A stretch of 64,000 nucleotides of DNA. Origin: Thalassolituus marinus (GTDB lineage: Bacteria > Pseudomonadota > Gammaproteobacteria > Pseudomonadales > Oceanobacteraceae). Of this stretch, positions 32,731 to 42,680 are shown in pieces. Below the pieces are notes generated by a model that was given only the letters and a program-made list of their open reading frames with translations, ran no database searches and had not been told where the DNA came from. The position numbers and the translations under genes are program-made. Each line of letters opens with the position of its first letter. The first letter of the stretch is position 1. Location: positions 1-64,000 of the forward strand of contig NZ_JAEDAH010000088.1 in the NCBI RefSeq assembly GCF_020320395.1, written 5' to 3'.

Positions 32731-32759
32731 AAAAAAGCCAGCATGATGCTGGCTTTTTT
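32731..32759. terminator. Bidirectional terminator between rnfH and bamE
   Basis: AAAAAAGCCAGCAT-GATGCTGGCTTTTTT type perfect hairpin with runs on both sides. Serves the convergent genes rnfH (+) and bamE (-). Confidence 0.9.
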
Positions 32760-32775
32760 GCGTTCTGGCGACTGC

Positions 32776-33180
32776 TCAGGATTCCGGGTTCACGACACTG
32801 TCGTTAGAGCGTTCTTCCTGTGGCACTGATGATGTGTCGTCTTCAGTCGCCTTGTCTGCTGGCAGGCTGCCAGTGTAGTGGCTGTAGTTCCCTGCAGCAT
32901 CAAAGAACACGCTGATATGGTACTGCTCGACGATCTCGTCGCGTTTCTCCAGGGTGTAGATGTAATCCCAGCGGTTGCTGTCAAACGGAGTCTGAATCAC
33001 CGGGTTTCCCATGACGTAGCGCACCTGGCGCTGGGTCATGCCGGGCTTTAGCTGAGACAGCATATCGGCCGTCACAATGTTGCCCTGTTGTACATTAAGC
33101 TTGTAGACGCCAGGGAATGAGCAGCCCGTCAGGGTTGCAAATCCGAGCAAAACAGTCAGAATCGACGCTCTTTTAATCAA
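32776..33180 (-). CDS. bamE: Outer-membrane lipoprotein BamE (SmpA/OmlA)
   Basis: Lipoprotein of the BAM outer-membrane protein assembly complex, 134 residues. The signal peptide ends in the lipobox LTGC with lipid-bearing Cys20. The core (GNIVTADMLSQLKPGMTQRQVRYVMGNPVIQTPFDSNRWDYIYTL) is typical of BamE. The tail is Ser/Asp/Glu-rich and longer than in E. coli. Divergent from fur, the common arrangement in pseudomonads. Confidence 0.92.
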   Translation of the reverse strand: MIKRASILTVLLGFATLTGCSFPGVYKLNVQQGNIVTADMLSQLKPGMTQRQVRYVMGNPVIQTPFDSNRWDYIYTLEKRDEIVEQYHISVFFDAAGNYSHYTGSLPADKATEDDTSSVPQEERSNDSVVNPES

Positions 33181-33265
33181 CTTTTTGGTCCTATACGTTG
33201 CGCTACAGCTTAGAGCGGCGATAATACCGATAATTCAAGTTACTGTGAAATCTTCGAGGAAGCCC

Positions 33266-33673
33266 ATGTCCGATCAGAACCAGGAATTGCGTAAAGCTGG
33301 TCTTAAAGTAACACTGCCACGTGTCAAAATTCTGAGCATCCTGGAAACCAACTCTGAAGCGCACATGAGTGCGGAAGATGTTTACAAGTCTCTGATTGAG
33401 GCCGGTGAAGACGTTGGTCTGGCGACGGTTTACCGAGTTCTGACTCAGTTTGAGACCGCCGGTCTGGTGACTCGTCACAACTTTGATGGCGGCCATTCTG
33501 TGTTTGAACTGGCGCGTGGTGAGCACCACGATCACATGGTGGACGTGGATGACGGTACAGTGATTGAGTTCACTAACGAACAGATCGAAAAACTGCAGCA
33601 CGACATCGCAGAGCAGCACGGTTTTGATCTGGTTGAGCACAGCCTGGTGCTGTACGTACGCAAGCGCAAGTAA
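33266..33673 (+). CDS. fur: Ferric uptake regulator Fur
   Basis: Iron-responsive repressor of 135 residues. The winged HTH includes KVTLPRVKILSILE and the recognition helix in GLATVYRVLTQFETAGLV. Metal ligands are visible in HSVFELARGEHHDHMVDVDDG. The CxxC pairs of E. coli Fur are absent, as in Pseudomonas Fur. Start at 33266 with GAGGA upstream. Monocistronic, with its own terminator. Confidence 0.95.
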   Translation: MSDQNQELRKAGLKVTLPRVKILSILETNSEAHMSAEDVYKSLIEAGEDVGLATVYRVLTQFETAGLVTRHNFDGGHSVFELARGEHHDHMVDVDDGTVIEFTNEQIEKLQHDIAEQHGFDLVEHSLVLYVRKRK

Positions 33674-33687
33674 GCGTTAGTGCAATG

Positions 33688-33714
33688 AAAAGGGCAGCCA
33701 AGCTGCCCTTTTTT
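33688..33714 (+). terminator. fur terminator
   Basis: AAAAGGGCAGC-CAA-GCTGCCCTTTTTT, an 11-bp stem with T-run. It can also act on the converging recN transcript. Confidence 0.9.
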
Positions 33715-33743
33715 GTGTCTGTCATTCAGGCTGGCGGATATAT

Positions 33744-35414
33744 TCAGCGCACCAGTGACAGCATTTCCTGTGCATGGGCCAGGGTTTGCTGAGTAATATC
33801 CACACCGCCCAGCATACGAGCTATCTCTTCTGAGCGCTGTTTGTCGTTCAGCTGGCGCAGTTGCGTATGGGTGGCGCTGTCACCGCTGATTTTACTCACC
33901 TGGTAATGGTTATGGGCCTGAGCTGCGACCTGCGGCTGGTGCGTAACACACAGCACCTGGCTGTCTTTACCCAGGGTGCGTAGCAAACGACCAACCCGTT
34001 CGGCAGTACCGCCGCCGATACCAACGTCAACTTCATCGAAGATCAGGCTTGGCGTATCACACACTGCGGCAGTAACCACCTGAATGGCCAGACTGATGCG
34101 TGCCAGCTCCCCACCTGAAGCGACCTTCGCCAGCGGGCCTGCTGGCATACCTGGGTTGGTCTGTACGTAGAATCCAATGCGGTCGATACCATGACGGCTG
34201 GCTTTTGTGCTGTCGGTTTCAATCTGGGTAACGAAGCGCGCCCGGCCCAGAGCCAGTGCTTCAAAATGTTCTTCTACCTGAGTATCCATACGCGCTGCAG
34301 CCGCCTGACGTTGCTGGCTGAGGTTGCTGGCCACTGCCTGATATTCCTGTTCCAGTTGTACTGCTTGTTGTTGCAGCGCTTCCAGATCATCGTCGCTGAG
34401 GTTCAGCTCAGCCAGTGCAGCTTCCTGCTCTTTCCAGTAATCGGGCAGGGCGGATGGTGATATATGGTGTTTGCGAGCCATGCTGTAAAGATCACTCAGA
34501 CGGCTTTCAACCTGCTGCAGTCGGTGTGGATTGATGTCTACCATGTCAAGGTAGCGCTGTAAGGAATGGCCTGCTTCTTCCAGCTGAATATGTGCCTGCT
34601 GCAGCAACTCGCGCGCTTCGTTCAGTAGTGGGTGCTGGTCGTCGATATTGTCCAGGCGCGTCATGGCCTGGTGTGTCAGCTGCATAGCAGCCAGTTCGCC
34701 GGAGTCGTCACCGCTGCTGGCGGCGAGTGCATACTGACCGTTAAGCAGCATGTTTTCGGCGTTAGCCAGACGTTTATGTTCAGCTTCCAGTTCATCCAGT
34801 TCGGTATCGCCGGGTGCCAGCTGACGCAGCTCTTCCACCTGATAGGTCAGCAGCTGGCGTTGGGCGGTAATTTCGGCACTTTCTTCCTGCAGGCGCGCCA
34901 GGCGACGGGCCGCCTGCTGCCATTCTTCCCATACCAGGCTGACTTCATCGGCCTGCAGTTGCAGGCCACCAAAGGCGTCAATCAGCTGGCGCGGGGTATC
35001 TTTCTGCAGCAGACGCTGATGGGCGTGCTGGGAGTGAATTTCAATCAGTAACTGGCCGATGTCACGCAGGTCGCTGGCAGAAGCCGGACGGCCGTTAATG
35101 TAGCCGCGCGAGCGGCCTTCGGCAGACACCACGCGGCGCAGGATAATGCCGTCGTGGTCGGCGGGAATATCACGCTGTTGTAACCACAGGCTGGCTCGTT
35201 CGTTACTGGTGAAGGTGGCGGCAATTTCGGCTTTGTCGGCGCCACGACGTATACATTCGGCATCAGCGCGATCACCCAGTGTCAGACCCAGAGCGTCCAG
35301 CATAATGGACTTACCAGCACCGGTCTCACCGGTGATGACGGACATTCCCTGGTGCAGCTCCAGCTCCAGGTGGTCGACGAGCGCAAACTGATGAATGGAC
35401 AGATGTGCCAGCAT
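33744..35414 (-). CDS. recN: DNA repair protein RecN
   Basis: SMC-like ATPase for double-strand break repair, 556 residues from the chosen start. Walker A VITGETGAGKSIML is near residue 30; the central part is a long coiled coil (about 150-380). The signature and Walker B follow in ASGGELARISLAIQ and LIFDEVDVGIGGGTAERVG. Start at 35414 because ATGGAG gives a ribosome site; an in-frame ATG four codons upstream has none. Two LexA boxes sit just upstream, so it is SOS-controlled. Confidence 0.95.
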   Translation of the reverse strand: MLAHLSIHQFALVDHLELELHQGMSVITGETGAGKSIMLDALGLTLGDRADAECIRRGADKAEIAATFTSNERASLWLQQRDIPADHDGIILRRVVSAEGRSRGYINGRPASASDLRDIGQLLIEIHSQHAHQRLLQKDTPRQLIDAFGGLQLQADEVSLVWEEWQQAARRLARLQEESAEITAQRQLLTYQVEELRQLAPGDTELDELEAEHKRLANAENMLLNGQYALAASSGDDSGELAAMQLTHQAMTRLDNIDDQHPLLNEARELLQQAHIQLEEAGHSLQRYLDMVDINPHRLQQVESRLSDLYSMARKHHISPSALPDYWKEQEAALAELNLSDDDLEALQQQAVQLEQEYQAVASNLSQQRQAAAARMDTQVEEHFEALALGRARFVTQIETDSTKASRHGIDRIGFYVQTNPGMPAGPLAKVASGGELARISLAIQVVTAAVCDTPSLIFDEVDVGIGGGTAERVGRLLRTLGKDSQVLCVTHQPQVAAQAHNHYQVSKISGDSATHTQLRQLNDKQRSEEIARMLGGVDITQQTLAHAQEMLSLVR

Positions 35415-35428
35415 TGGATACTCCATAT

Positions 35429-35459
35429 CTGAATGTATATACAGTGTTTTTATATACAG
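35429..35459 (-). promoter_or_regulatory. Tandem LexA boxes of recN
   Basis: CTGAATGTATATACAG (35429-35444) is a full CTG-N10-CAG box. A second, weaker one (35444-35459; CTGTATATAAAAACAC on the minus strand) shares its edge base. They begin 15 nt upstream of the recN start, as in E. coli recN, which also has more than one box. Confidence 0.88.
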
Positions 35460-35494
35460 TATCCGACTCTGTCAAGAGAATCTTGAAAAAAGCC

Positions 35495-35523
35495 CTTGAA
35501 ACCCATGATAACGCCCCCAGATA
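35495..35523 (+). promoter_or_regulatory. Sigma-32 heat-shock promoter of grpE-dnaK-dnaJ
   Basis: CTTGAAA (35495-35501), 13 bases, then CCCCAGATA (35515-35523). This matches the heat-shock consensus CTTGAAA-N13-15-CCCCAT-T closely and lies 38 nt before the grpE start. Confidence 0.85.
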
Positions 35524-35560
35524 GAGGCCAGTTGCAATGATATTGACCGAGGAAAGACAG

Positions 35561-36142
35561 ATGTCGGACGAGCAAAAAGTACAGGAAGAGCTGCACGAGC
35601 AGGTAGAAGCGGAAACTGAAGCAAGTGCTGAGGCCGAAGCTGCTGATTCCGGCGACGCGCAGGGTGATGCACTGGCTGCCGCGACTCAGGAAATTGCAGA
35701 CCTGAAAGAACAGATGCTGCGCCTGCAGGCAGAAATGCAGAACGTTCGCCGCCGCGCGGAAGCAGACGTCGAGAAGGCCCATAAGTTTGGTGTTGAGAAA
35801 TTCGCCAACGAAATGGTGGGTACAGTGGATAACCTGGAGCGTGCTCTGGCGGCTTTTACTGCCGGAGACGAAGCAACTCAGGCGATTCGCGAAGGTGTCG
35901 AAATGACACTGTCAGGCCTGTTGTCAGGTCTGGCGAAATTTAAGGTAGAAGTGGTCGATCCGGTTAGTCAGCCGTTCGATCCGGAACTGCATCAGGCAAT
36001 GTCGATGGTGGAAAACGGCGATGTAGCGCCGAACACTGTCATTGCTGTCATGCAGAAAGGTTACACCCTGCAGGGTCGTTTGTTGCGCCCGGCAATGGTG
36101 ATGGTGAGTAAAGGCGCACCTACGATCAACGAAAACGCCTGA
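35561..36142 (+). CDS. grpE: Nucleotide exchange factor GrpE
   Basis: DnaK co-chaperone of 193 residues. A disordered acidic start is followed by a long dimerisation helix (EIADLKEQMLRLQAEMQNVRRRAEADVEKAHKFGVEKFANEM) and the C-terminal beta domain (VDPVSQPFDPELHQAMSM, GRLLRPAMVMV). GAGGAAAG precedes the start at 35561. First gene behind the sigma-32 promoter. Confidence 0.95.
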   Translation: MSDEQKVQEELHEQVEAETEASAEAEAADSGDAQGDALAAATQEIADLKEQMLRLQAEMQNVRRRAEADVEKAHKFGVEKFANEMVGTVDNLERALAAFTAGDEATQAIREGVEMTLSGLLSGLAKFKVEVVDPVSQPFDPELHQAMSMVENGDVAPNTVIAVMQKGYTLQGRLLRPAMVMVSKGAPTINENA

Positions 36143-36161
36143 ATTAAATTGCATCCGGGCC

Positions 36162-36189
36162 TTGAAAGCTGTTTCCCCGGACTTATATA
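36162..36189 (+). promoter_or_regulatory. Candidate sigma-70 promoter of dnaK
   Basis: TTGAAA (36162-36167), 16 bases, then TATATA (36184-36189), about 70 nt before dnaK. It could give basal dnaK transcription apart from heat shock. The C before TTGAAA also makes a sigma-32-like -35, but no matching -10 is placed correctly. Confidence 0.55.
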
Positions 36190-36256
36190 GAAAGCAACAC
36201 AAATACAACGGTTTTAATGTTCACGCAGTTGTACTGCAAACATGAGGATTCAAGAC

Positions 36257-38173
36257 ATGGGTAAGATTATTGGTATCGACCTGGGCACAACTAACTCCTG
36301 TGTAGCCATCATGGATGGCGAGAAGACCCGGGTTATCGAAAACTCTGAAGGTGATCGTACTACCCCGTCCATCATCGCATACACCGACGACGAAGTGCTG
36401 GTAGGTCAGTCTGCAAAACGTCAGGCAGTGACTAACCCGAACAACACTCTGTTCGCCGTTAAGCGTCTGATTGGTCGTCGCTTTAAAGACGACGTGGTTC
36501 AGAAAGACATCTCTATGGTGCCTTACAAAATCGTAGCGGCCGACAACGGTGACGCATGGGTTGAAGCGAAAGGCAACAAAATGGCACCACCACAGGTGTC
36601 TGCAGAAGTTCTGAAGAAAATGAAGAAAACTGCAGAAGATTACCTGGGTGAAGCGGTCACTGAAGCGGTAATTACTGTACCTGCTTACTTCAACGATGCG
36701 CAGCGTCAGGCGACCAAAGATGCCGGTAAGATCGCGGGTCTGGAAGTAAAACGTATCATTAACGAACCAACCGCAGCGGCTCTGGCCTACGGTATGGATA
36801 AAGAATCCGGCGACCGTACCATCGCGGTATACGACCTGGGTGGTGGTACGTTCGATATCTCCATCATCGAAGTAGCTGACGTTGACGGTGAGAAGCAATT
36901 CGAAGTACTGGCTACCAACGGTGACACCTTCCTGGGTGGTGAAGACTTTGACCTGCGTCTGATCGAGTATCTGGCAGCAGAATTCAAGAAAGAAAGCGGT
37001 ATCGACCTGCATAACGATCCGCTGGCTCTGCAGCGTCTGAAAGAAGCGGCAGAAAAAGCCAAGGTTGAGCTGTCTTCTTCACAGCAGACTGACGTTAACC
37101 TGCCGTACATTACTGCAGATGCAACTGGTCCTAAGCACCTGAACGTTAAAGTGACCCGCGCTAAGCTGGAGTCTCTGGTGGAAGAACTGGTACAGCGTTC
37201 TCTGGAGCCATGCCGCATCGCACTGAAAGATGCTGGCCTGAGCGCTGGTGAAATTGACGAAGTAATTCTGGTAGGCGGTCAGACCCGTATGCCAATGGTG
37301 CAGAAAGAAGTTGCTGACTTCTTCGGTAAAGAGCCACGTAAAGACGTTAACCCGGATGAAGCTGTAGCGGTTGGTGCTGCGGTACAGGGCGCGGTTCTGT
37401 CTGGCGACGTGAAAGACGTACTGCTGCTGGACGTTACCCCGCTGACTCTGGGTATCGAAACCATGGGTGGCGTTGCTACTGCGGTTATTGAGAAAAACAC
37501 CACGATTCCTACCAAGAAATCTCAGGTGTTCTCTACAGCTGATGACAACCAGACTGCAGTAACCATTCACGTGGTTCAGGGTGAACGTAAGCAGGCTGCG
37601 CAGAATAAATCTCTGGGTCGTTTTGACCTGGCCGATATTCCGCCAGCTCCACGTGGTATGCCACAGATCGAAGTAACCTTCGATATCGATGCTAACGGTA
37701 TTCTGAACGTAAGCGCGAAAGACAAGGCAACCGGTAAAGAGCAGTCCATCGTTATTAAGGCTTCTTCTGGTCTGAGCGATGAAGAGATCGAGAAAATGGT
37801 TAACGATGCGGAAGCTAACGCAGAAGCTGACCGTCAGTTCGAAGAGCTGGTACAGGCGCGTAACACCGCTGATGGCCTGGTTCACGCAACCAAGAAGACT
37901 CTGGAAGATGCCAAAGACAAGGTAACTGACGAAGAGAAAACCGCTATCGAAGCAGCGATTGCTGACCTCGAAGTGGCTCTGAAAGGTACTGACAAAGAAG
38001 AGATCGAAGCGAAAACCAACGCTCTGACTGAAGCGTCCAGCTCTCTGGCTCAGCGTCTGTATGCTGAACAGGCGCAGGCTCAGCAGGCTGGTGCCGAAGG
38101 TGCTGAACAGGCAGCTGGCGGTCAGGATGATGACGTTGTAGATGCTGAGTTCGAAGAAGTAAAAGACAAGTAA
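36257..38173 (+). CDS. dnaK: Molecular chaperone DnaK (Hsp70)
   Basis: ATP-driven chaperone of 638 residues, the same length as in E. coli. The nucleotide-binding domain begins [15 protein letters not shown] and includes [13 protein letters not shown] and [10 protein letters not shown]; the linker is [13 protein letters not shown]. The substrate-binding domain and helical lid follow, ending with a Gly/Gln-rich tail and [13 protein letters not shown]. Start at 36257, since GAGGA lies upstream of it; another ATG is 15 nt earlier. Works with the flanking GrpE and DnaJ. Confidence 0.97.
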   Translation: MGKIIGIDLGTTNSCVAIMDGEKTRVIENSEGDRTTPSIIAYTDDEVLVGQSAKRQAVTNPNNTLFAVKRLIGRRFKDDVVQKDISMVPYKIVAADNGDAWVEAKGNKMAPPQVSAEVLKKMKKTAEDYLGEAVTEAVITVPAYFNDAQRQATKDAGKIAGLEVKRIINEPTAAALAYGMDKESGDRTIAVYDLGGGTFDISIIEVADVDGEKQFEVLATNGDTFLGGEDFDLRLIEYLAAEFKKESGIDLHNDPLALQRLKEAAEKAKVELSSSQQTDVNLPYITADATGPKHLNVKVTRAKLESLVEELVQRSLEPCRIALKDAGLSAGEIDEVILVGGQTRMPMVQKEVADFFGKEPRKDVNPDEAVAVGAAVQGAVLSGDVKDVLLLDVTPLTLGIETMGGVATAVIEKNTTIPTKKSQVFSTADDNQTAVTIHVVQGERKQAAQNKSLGRFDLADIPPAPRGMPQIEVTFDIDANGILNVSAKDKATGKEQSIVIKASSGLSDEEIEKMVNDAEANAEADRQFEELVQARNTADGLVHATKKTLEDAKDKVTDEEKTAIEAAIADLEVALKGTDKEEIEAKTNALTEASSSLAQRLYAEQAQAQQAGAEGAEQAAGGQDDDVVDAEFEEVKDK

Positions 38174-38176
38174 TTG

Positions 38177-38204
38177 CGTCGGACGTCAGACGTCGGACGT
38201 CAGA
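38177..38204. repeat. Tandem 14-bp repeat after dnaK
   Basis: CGTCGGACGTCAGA occurs twice in direct succession, starting four bases after the dnaK stop codon. Each unit contains the palindrome GACGTC. Likely a recent slippage duplication; function unknown. Confidence 0.8.
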
Positions 38205-38220
38205 CCCATTGTCTGATGTA

Positions 38221-38252
38221 CAGATAAGCGCGGCCTGGGTCGCGCTTATCTG
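38221..38252 (+). other. Hairpin between dnaK and dnaJ
   Basis: A perfect 12-bp stem, CAGATAAGCGCG / CGCGCTTATCTG, with an 8-base loop, followed only by TTTAG. A partial terminator or an mRNA-stabilising element that would let dnaK be expressed above dnaJ. Confidence 0.6.
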
Positions 38253-38288
38253 TTTAGAAAATGACTACGTGAATGAACGCAAAAGCCT

Positions 38289-39413
38289 ATGTCTAAACGA
38301 GATTATTACGAAGTCCTCGGTGTCAGCCGTGACGTTGAGCAGAAAGACCTGAAAAAGGCCTATCGCAAGCTGGCGATGAAATATCACCCGGATCGCAACC
38401 CGGATGATAAAGATGCTGATGCCAAGTTTAAGGAAGCGACCGAAGCCTACGAAGTACTGGGTGATGAGCAGAAGCGTGCAGCCTACGATCAGTACGGTCA
38501 TGCCGGCGTAGACGGTCAGGCCGGTGGTTTTGGCGGTGGCGGTGGCGCTAACTTCAGCGATATTTTCGGCGATGTATTCGGCGATATTTTTGGCGGCGGT
38601 GGTGGTCGTGGCGGTTCCCGTGGTGGCCCGCAACGCGGTTCCGATCTGCGTTACACGCTGGAATTGTCGCTGGAAGAAGCGGTGCGCGGTGTTGAGAAGA
38701 AAATCCGTATTCCAACACTGGTGTCGTGTGAGACCTGTGATGGCTCTGGTGCCAAGCCCGGAACGACGCCTAAAACCTGTACGACCTGTCATGGCCAGGG
38801 CCAGATCCGTATGCAACAGGGTTTCTTCTCTGTGCAGCAGACCTGTCCGAGCTGTCGTGGTCAGGGCACGATCATTGAAGATCCGTGTAACAGCTGTCAT
38901 GGCCGTGGCGTAAAAGAAGAAACGAAAACTCTGTCGGTGAAAATTCCGGCGGGTGTTGATACCGGTGACCGCATCCGCCTGGCGGGTGAGGGTGAAGCGG
39001 GATCCATGGGTGGCCCAGCCGGTGATCTGTACGTTCAGGTCAGTGTGCGTGAGCACAACCTGTTCCATCGTGACGGTCGTAACCTCTACTGCGACGTGCC
39101 AATCAGTATTGTTGATGCGGCGTTGGGCGGAGAGCTGGAAGTACCGACACTGGATGGTCGGGTGAAACTGAAGATTCCGGCAGAAACCCAGAGCGGTAAG
39201 CTGTTCCGTCTGCGTGGTAAAGGGGTAACCCCGGTACGTGGTGGTCCGGCTGGTGATCTGCTTTGCCGCGTGCAGGTAGAAACACCTGTTAACCTGACCA
39301 GCGAACAGAAAGAGCTGCTGATGCAGTTCCAGGCTTCACTGACTGGTGAAAAACATTCGCCACAGAAGAAGAGCTGGTTCGAAGGTGTTAAGAAGTTCTT
39401 CGAAGATATGTAA
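38289..39413 (+). CDS. dnaJ: Chaperone DnaJ (Hsp40)
   Basis: DnaK co-chaperone of 374 residues. The J domain (1-70) has the HPD motif in [12 protein letters not shown] Gly/Phe-rich linker follows ([28 protein letters not shown]). Four zinc repeats read [24 protein letters not shown] and CNSCHGRG. The C-terminal client-binding domains are complete. Confidence 0.97.
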   Translation: MSKRDYYEVLGVSRDVEQKDLKKAYRKLAMKYHPDRNPDDKDADAKFKEATEAYEVLGDEQKRAAYDQYGHAGVDGQAGGFGGGGGANFSDIFGDVFGDIFGGGGGRGGSRGGPQRGSDLRYTLELSLEEAVRGVEKKIRIPTLVSCETCDGSGAKPGTTPKTCTTCHGQGQIRMQQGFFSVQQTCPSCRGQGTIIEDPCNSCHGRGVKEETKTLSVKIPAGVDTGDRIRLAGEGEAGSMGGPAGDLYVQVSVREHNLFHRDGRNLYCDVPISIVDAALGGELEVPTLDGRVKLKIPAETQSGKLFRLRGKGVTPVRGGPAGDLLCRVQVETPVNLTSEQKELLMQFQASLTGEKHSPQKKSWFEGVKKFFEDM

Positions 39414-39440
39414 TTCCTCTTTGGGGTAATTACTAAACGA

Positions 39441-39476
39441 GCCGGCCCGGATGAAAATCCCGGCCGGCTTTGTTTT
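39441..39476 (+). terminator. dnaJ terminator
   Basis: GCCGGCCCGGAT-GAAA-ATCCCGGCCGGC (one mismatch) then TTTGTTTT. Ends the heat-shock operon. Confidence 0.85.
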
Positions 39477-39518
39477 CCTATCGGCGGTGTAATTGGGTAT
39501 CCTAGGCGCCGTTTTTGA

Positions 39519-40340
<822 letters not shown>

Positions 40341-40356
40341 GTTCGTTGCTGACTAC

Positions 40357-40385
40357 AAAAAAGCCGCTCAATGAGCGGCTTTTTT
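40357..40385. terminator. Bidirectional terminator between dapB and the TetR gene
   Basis: AAAAAAGCCGCTCA-A-TGAGCGGCTTTTTT, with runs on both sides, between convergent genes. Confidence 0.9.
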
Positions 40386-40395
40386 GTGGCTGCTG

Positions 40396-41004
40396 TCAGG
40401 CTTTGACGCCCAGCATATGGTGCAGGCCGCGTTCGACCATTTTCTCCATGCCGCGCGGTTTGCCGGCGGGGTCAAAGATCATGGATACCAGCATCTGGGC
40501 GTTACCCAGAGCCCAGCGAGCGCGTTCACGCGGTGCCAGTCCCTGCTCCAGAACGCCGGTCTTGATGCCTTTATCGATCTGCTTGGTGATGATATCCAGC
40601 AGCTTGTTCTGGAAATCAATGTAGCTCGGCCAGGTCTCGTCACGCACTGAGGCGCTCCATTCCAGCCAGACTTTAATGTAGTTCGGGTTGTCTTCACAGG
40701 CCTGCATAAAGGCTTTCATGTGAGTGAAGATAGCTTCCATCGGATTATCTACTTCGGCGTACACCGACTCTGCCAGGCTCAGCAGATAGCTTTCCACTTC
40801 GCTCAGCACGGCTTCTACCAGGGCTTCACGGGTTTTGAAGTAGTTAAATACAGTGGCGACGGAGACACCGCCAATTTCAGCAATCTCAGTGTGACCGCCA
40901 CGACCAATGCCCCGGTTGGCAAAAACTTCTACCGCCTTGGTGAGTAACAGGCGTTTCCGTTCTTCCGGTTGCAGGCGACGACGACCATCTACGGCTACAG
41001 GCAT
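40396..41004 (-). CDS. TetR-family regulator of the LuxR/HapR/LitR type
   Basis: DNA-binding regulator of 202 residues. The HTH block EVFANRGIGRGGHTEIAEIGGVSVATVFNYFKTREALVEAVL and the later KVWLEWSASVRDETWPSYI closely resemble the Vibrio quorum-sensing master regulators LuxR, HapR and SmcR, much more than generic TetR repressors. Start at 41004 (GAGAGG upstream). It is a single gene between dapB and carA, read opposite to both. Whether it answers to quorum sensing here cannot be told; no signal synthase or Lux sensor is in the window. Confidence 0.82.
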   Translation of the reverse strand: MPVAVDGRRRLQPEERKRLLLTKAVEVFANRGIGRGGHTEIAEIGGVSVATVFNYFKTREALVEAVLSEVESYLLSLAESVYAEVDNPMEAIFTHMKAFMQACEDNPNYIKVWLEWSASVRDETWPSYIDFQNKLLDIITKQIDKGIKTGVLEQGLAPRERARWALGNAQMLVSMIFDPAGKPRGMEKMVERGLHHMLGVKA

Positions 41005-41317
41005 GAGCAAACCTCTCTGGCTCTTTTCTTTCTTATTCCGATCTGTTGCTTTTCAGCACCCACCGCAGGGTGAAAATGACAGCTCTCTCTGAGAATAATG
41101 TGCACTACAAACGGGCTTGTTAGTAGATTACCTTCTCAGTAAGACATGAAAAGCTGCAATGGCGGCTGAGTGAAGTGATATTAAGTGTTATTTTGTATGT
41201 AACCAAGCGTAACAGACTGTAAAGAGTCGGGTTTGGCCTCAAAGTGTGAGTTATTCCTGACTTTTTCTGGTGGTGGAGGCGAGCTGGGCATAAAGGAACA
41301 ATCTGGCGGTAAGTTCA

Positions 41318-41362
41318 ATGGACATAAGACCCTGTTTTCAGTATCATTTAGGGTTAGTTTAA
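41318..41362 (+). CDS. Possible carA leader peptide (14 aa)
   Basis: The frame MDIRPCFQYHLGLV lies 49 nt before the attenuator hairpin. It has only one Arg codon and a weak ribosome site (GGCGG), so evidence is mainly position. Confidence 0.25.
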   Translation: MDIRPCFQYHLGLV

Positions 41363-41410
41363 GTACGCACCGGAGCGGCCTTTTTTTGCCGCCGGAATCA
41401 GCACGAAATG

Positions 41411-41449
41411 AAGCGGGATGGAGTCTCTTAGTCGCCATTCCGCTTTTTT
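41411..41449 (+). terminator. Attenuator-like terminator in the carA leader
   Basis: AAGCGGGATGG, a 15-base loop, CCATTCCGCTT (one G-T pair), then TTTT. It lies 66 nt before the carA start in the sense direction, where a terminator makes sense only as an attenuator or as the end of an upstream small transcript. Confidence 0.6.
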
Positions 41450-41515
41450 ACGACTGCAGAGTCCCTTCTTACCGGTGCCGAACTCGCAGTTTGTTCTTTG
41501 TTCGGGGATATAGCT

Positions 41516-42664
41516 TTGTCTACGCCAGCCATTCTAGCGCTTGAGGACGGCAGCATCTTCAAAGGTACCAGTATTGGTGCTGAAGGTCTGTCCGTAGGAG
41601 AGGTCGTGTTTAACACCTCTATGACCGGTTACCAGGAGATCCTGACCGATCCATCCTATGCCAACCAGATTGTTACCTTAACCTATCCACATATTGGTAA
41701 CTACGGTACCAACAGCGAAGATGAAGAGTCTGATGGCATTCATGCCAAAGGCCTGATCATTCGCGACCTGCCACTGGTTGCTTCCAACTTCCGCAGCGAA
41801 CAGGCTCTCGATGCCTACCTGCAACAGCGCAATATTCTGGGTATTGCCGATATTGATACCCGTCGCCTGACCCGCATTCTGCGTGAGAAAGGCTCTCTGA
41901 ATGGTTGTCTGATCGCCGCCGCTGATGCGCACTCTGAAGAGAGCGTGGCTAAGGCCATCGCTGAAGCCAAGAGTTTCCCTGGTCTGAAGGGCATGGATCT
42001 GGCGAAAGAAGTGACTGTCAAAGAATCCTACAAATGGACTGAGTCTGACTGGGTTCTGGGTCAGGGTTACGGTCAGCTGACTGACGCGAAATTCAAAGTC
42101 GTTGCTTATGACTTCGGTGTAAAACGTAATATTCTGCGCCTGCTGGCTGAGCGTGGTTGTGATCTGACGGTTGTGCCTGCACAGACACCGGCAGCCGACG
42201 TTCTGGCAATGAATCCCGATGGTGTGTTCCTGTCTAACGGCCCTGGCGACCCGGAGCCATGTGGTTACGCCATTAAGGCTATCCAGGAAGTTCTGGAAAC
42301 CAATATCCCTGTGTTTGGTATCTGCCTGGGTCACCAGCTGCTGGCGCTGGCTTCCGGTGCAAAAACTGTGAAGATGCCACATGGTCACCACGGTGGTAAC
42401 CACCCGGTACAGGATCTGGAAAGCGGTAAGGTAATGATTACTTCTCAGAACCACGGTTTCGCGGTTGATGAAGCAACGCTGCCAGCCACTCTGAAAGCTA
42501 CCCACAAGTCACTGTTCGACGGCACTCTGCAGGGTATCGCACGTACTGATAAGCCAGCGTTCAGCTTCCAGGGTCACCCTGAAGCCAGCCCGGGCCCGAA
42601 AGACGTAGCCCCACTGTTCGACCGTTTTATTGATCTGATGACAGCCGCCAAAGCTGGCCAATAA
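41516..42664 (+). CDS. carA: Carbamoyl-phosphate synthase small subunit CarA
   Basis: Glutamine amidotransferase subunit, 382 residues, the same length as E. coli CarA. It supplies ammonia for carbamoyl phosphate in arginine and pyrimidine synthesis. The N-terminal domain begins [16 protein letters not shown]; the class I GATase domain has the nucleophile Cys in [15 protein letters not shown] and His-Glu in [12 protein letters not shown]. The start is TTG at 41516, with GGGGAT upstream, by match to the family N-terminus; no ATG fits. Confidence 0.93.
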   Translation: MSTPAILALEDGSIFKGTSIGAEGLSVGEVVFNTSMTGYQEILTDPSYANQIVTLTYPHIGNYGTNSEDEESDGIHAKGLIIRDLPLVASNFRSEQALDAYLQQRNILGIADIDTRRLTRILREKGSLNGCLIAAADAHSEESVAKAIAEAKSFPGLKGMDLAKEVTVKESYKWTESDWVLGQGYGQLTDAKFKVVAYDFGVKRNILRLLAERGCDLTVVPAQTPAADVLAMNPDGVFLSNGPGDPEPCGYAIKAIQEVLETNIPVFGICLGHQLLALASGAKTVKMPHGHHGGNHPVQDLESGKVMITSQNHGFAVDEATLPATLKATHKSLFDGTLQGIARTDKPAFSFQGHPEASPGPKDVAPLFDRFIDLMTAAKAGQ

Positions 42665-42680
42665 CAGGACTGACTGAGTT

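Larger units (their letters stand above)
41005..41515 (+). other. TetR/carA intergenic region with carA leader
   Basis: About 510 bases without a regular gene. The left part should hold the divergent TetR promoter. The right part looks like a regulated leader: a possible 14-codon leader peptide (41318-41362), a GC-rich stem near 41373-41398 (GGAGCGGC, loop of Ts, GCCGCCGG), and a terminator-shaped hairpin at 41411-41447, all upstream of the carA start. Confidence 0.5.

Noticed and set aside
36221..37885. Long minus-strand open frames antisense to dnaK, and similar ones antisense to carB, ftsH, infB and pnp
   Set aside because: They mirror the codon bias of strongly expressed genes on the other strand and show no family motif.
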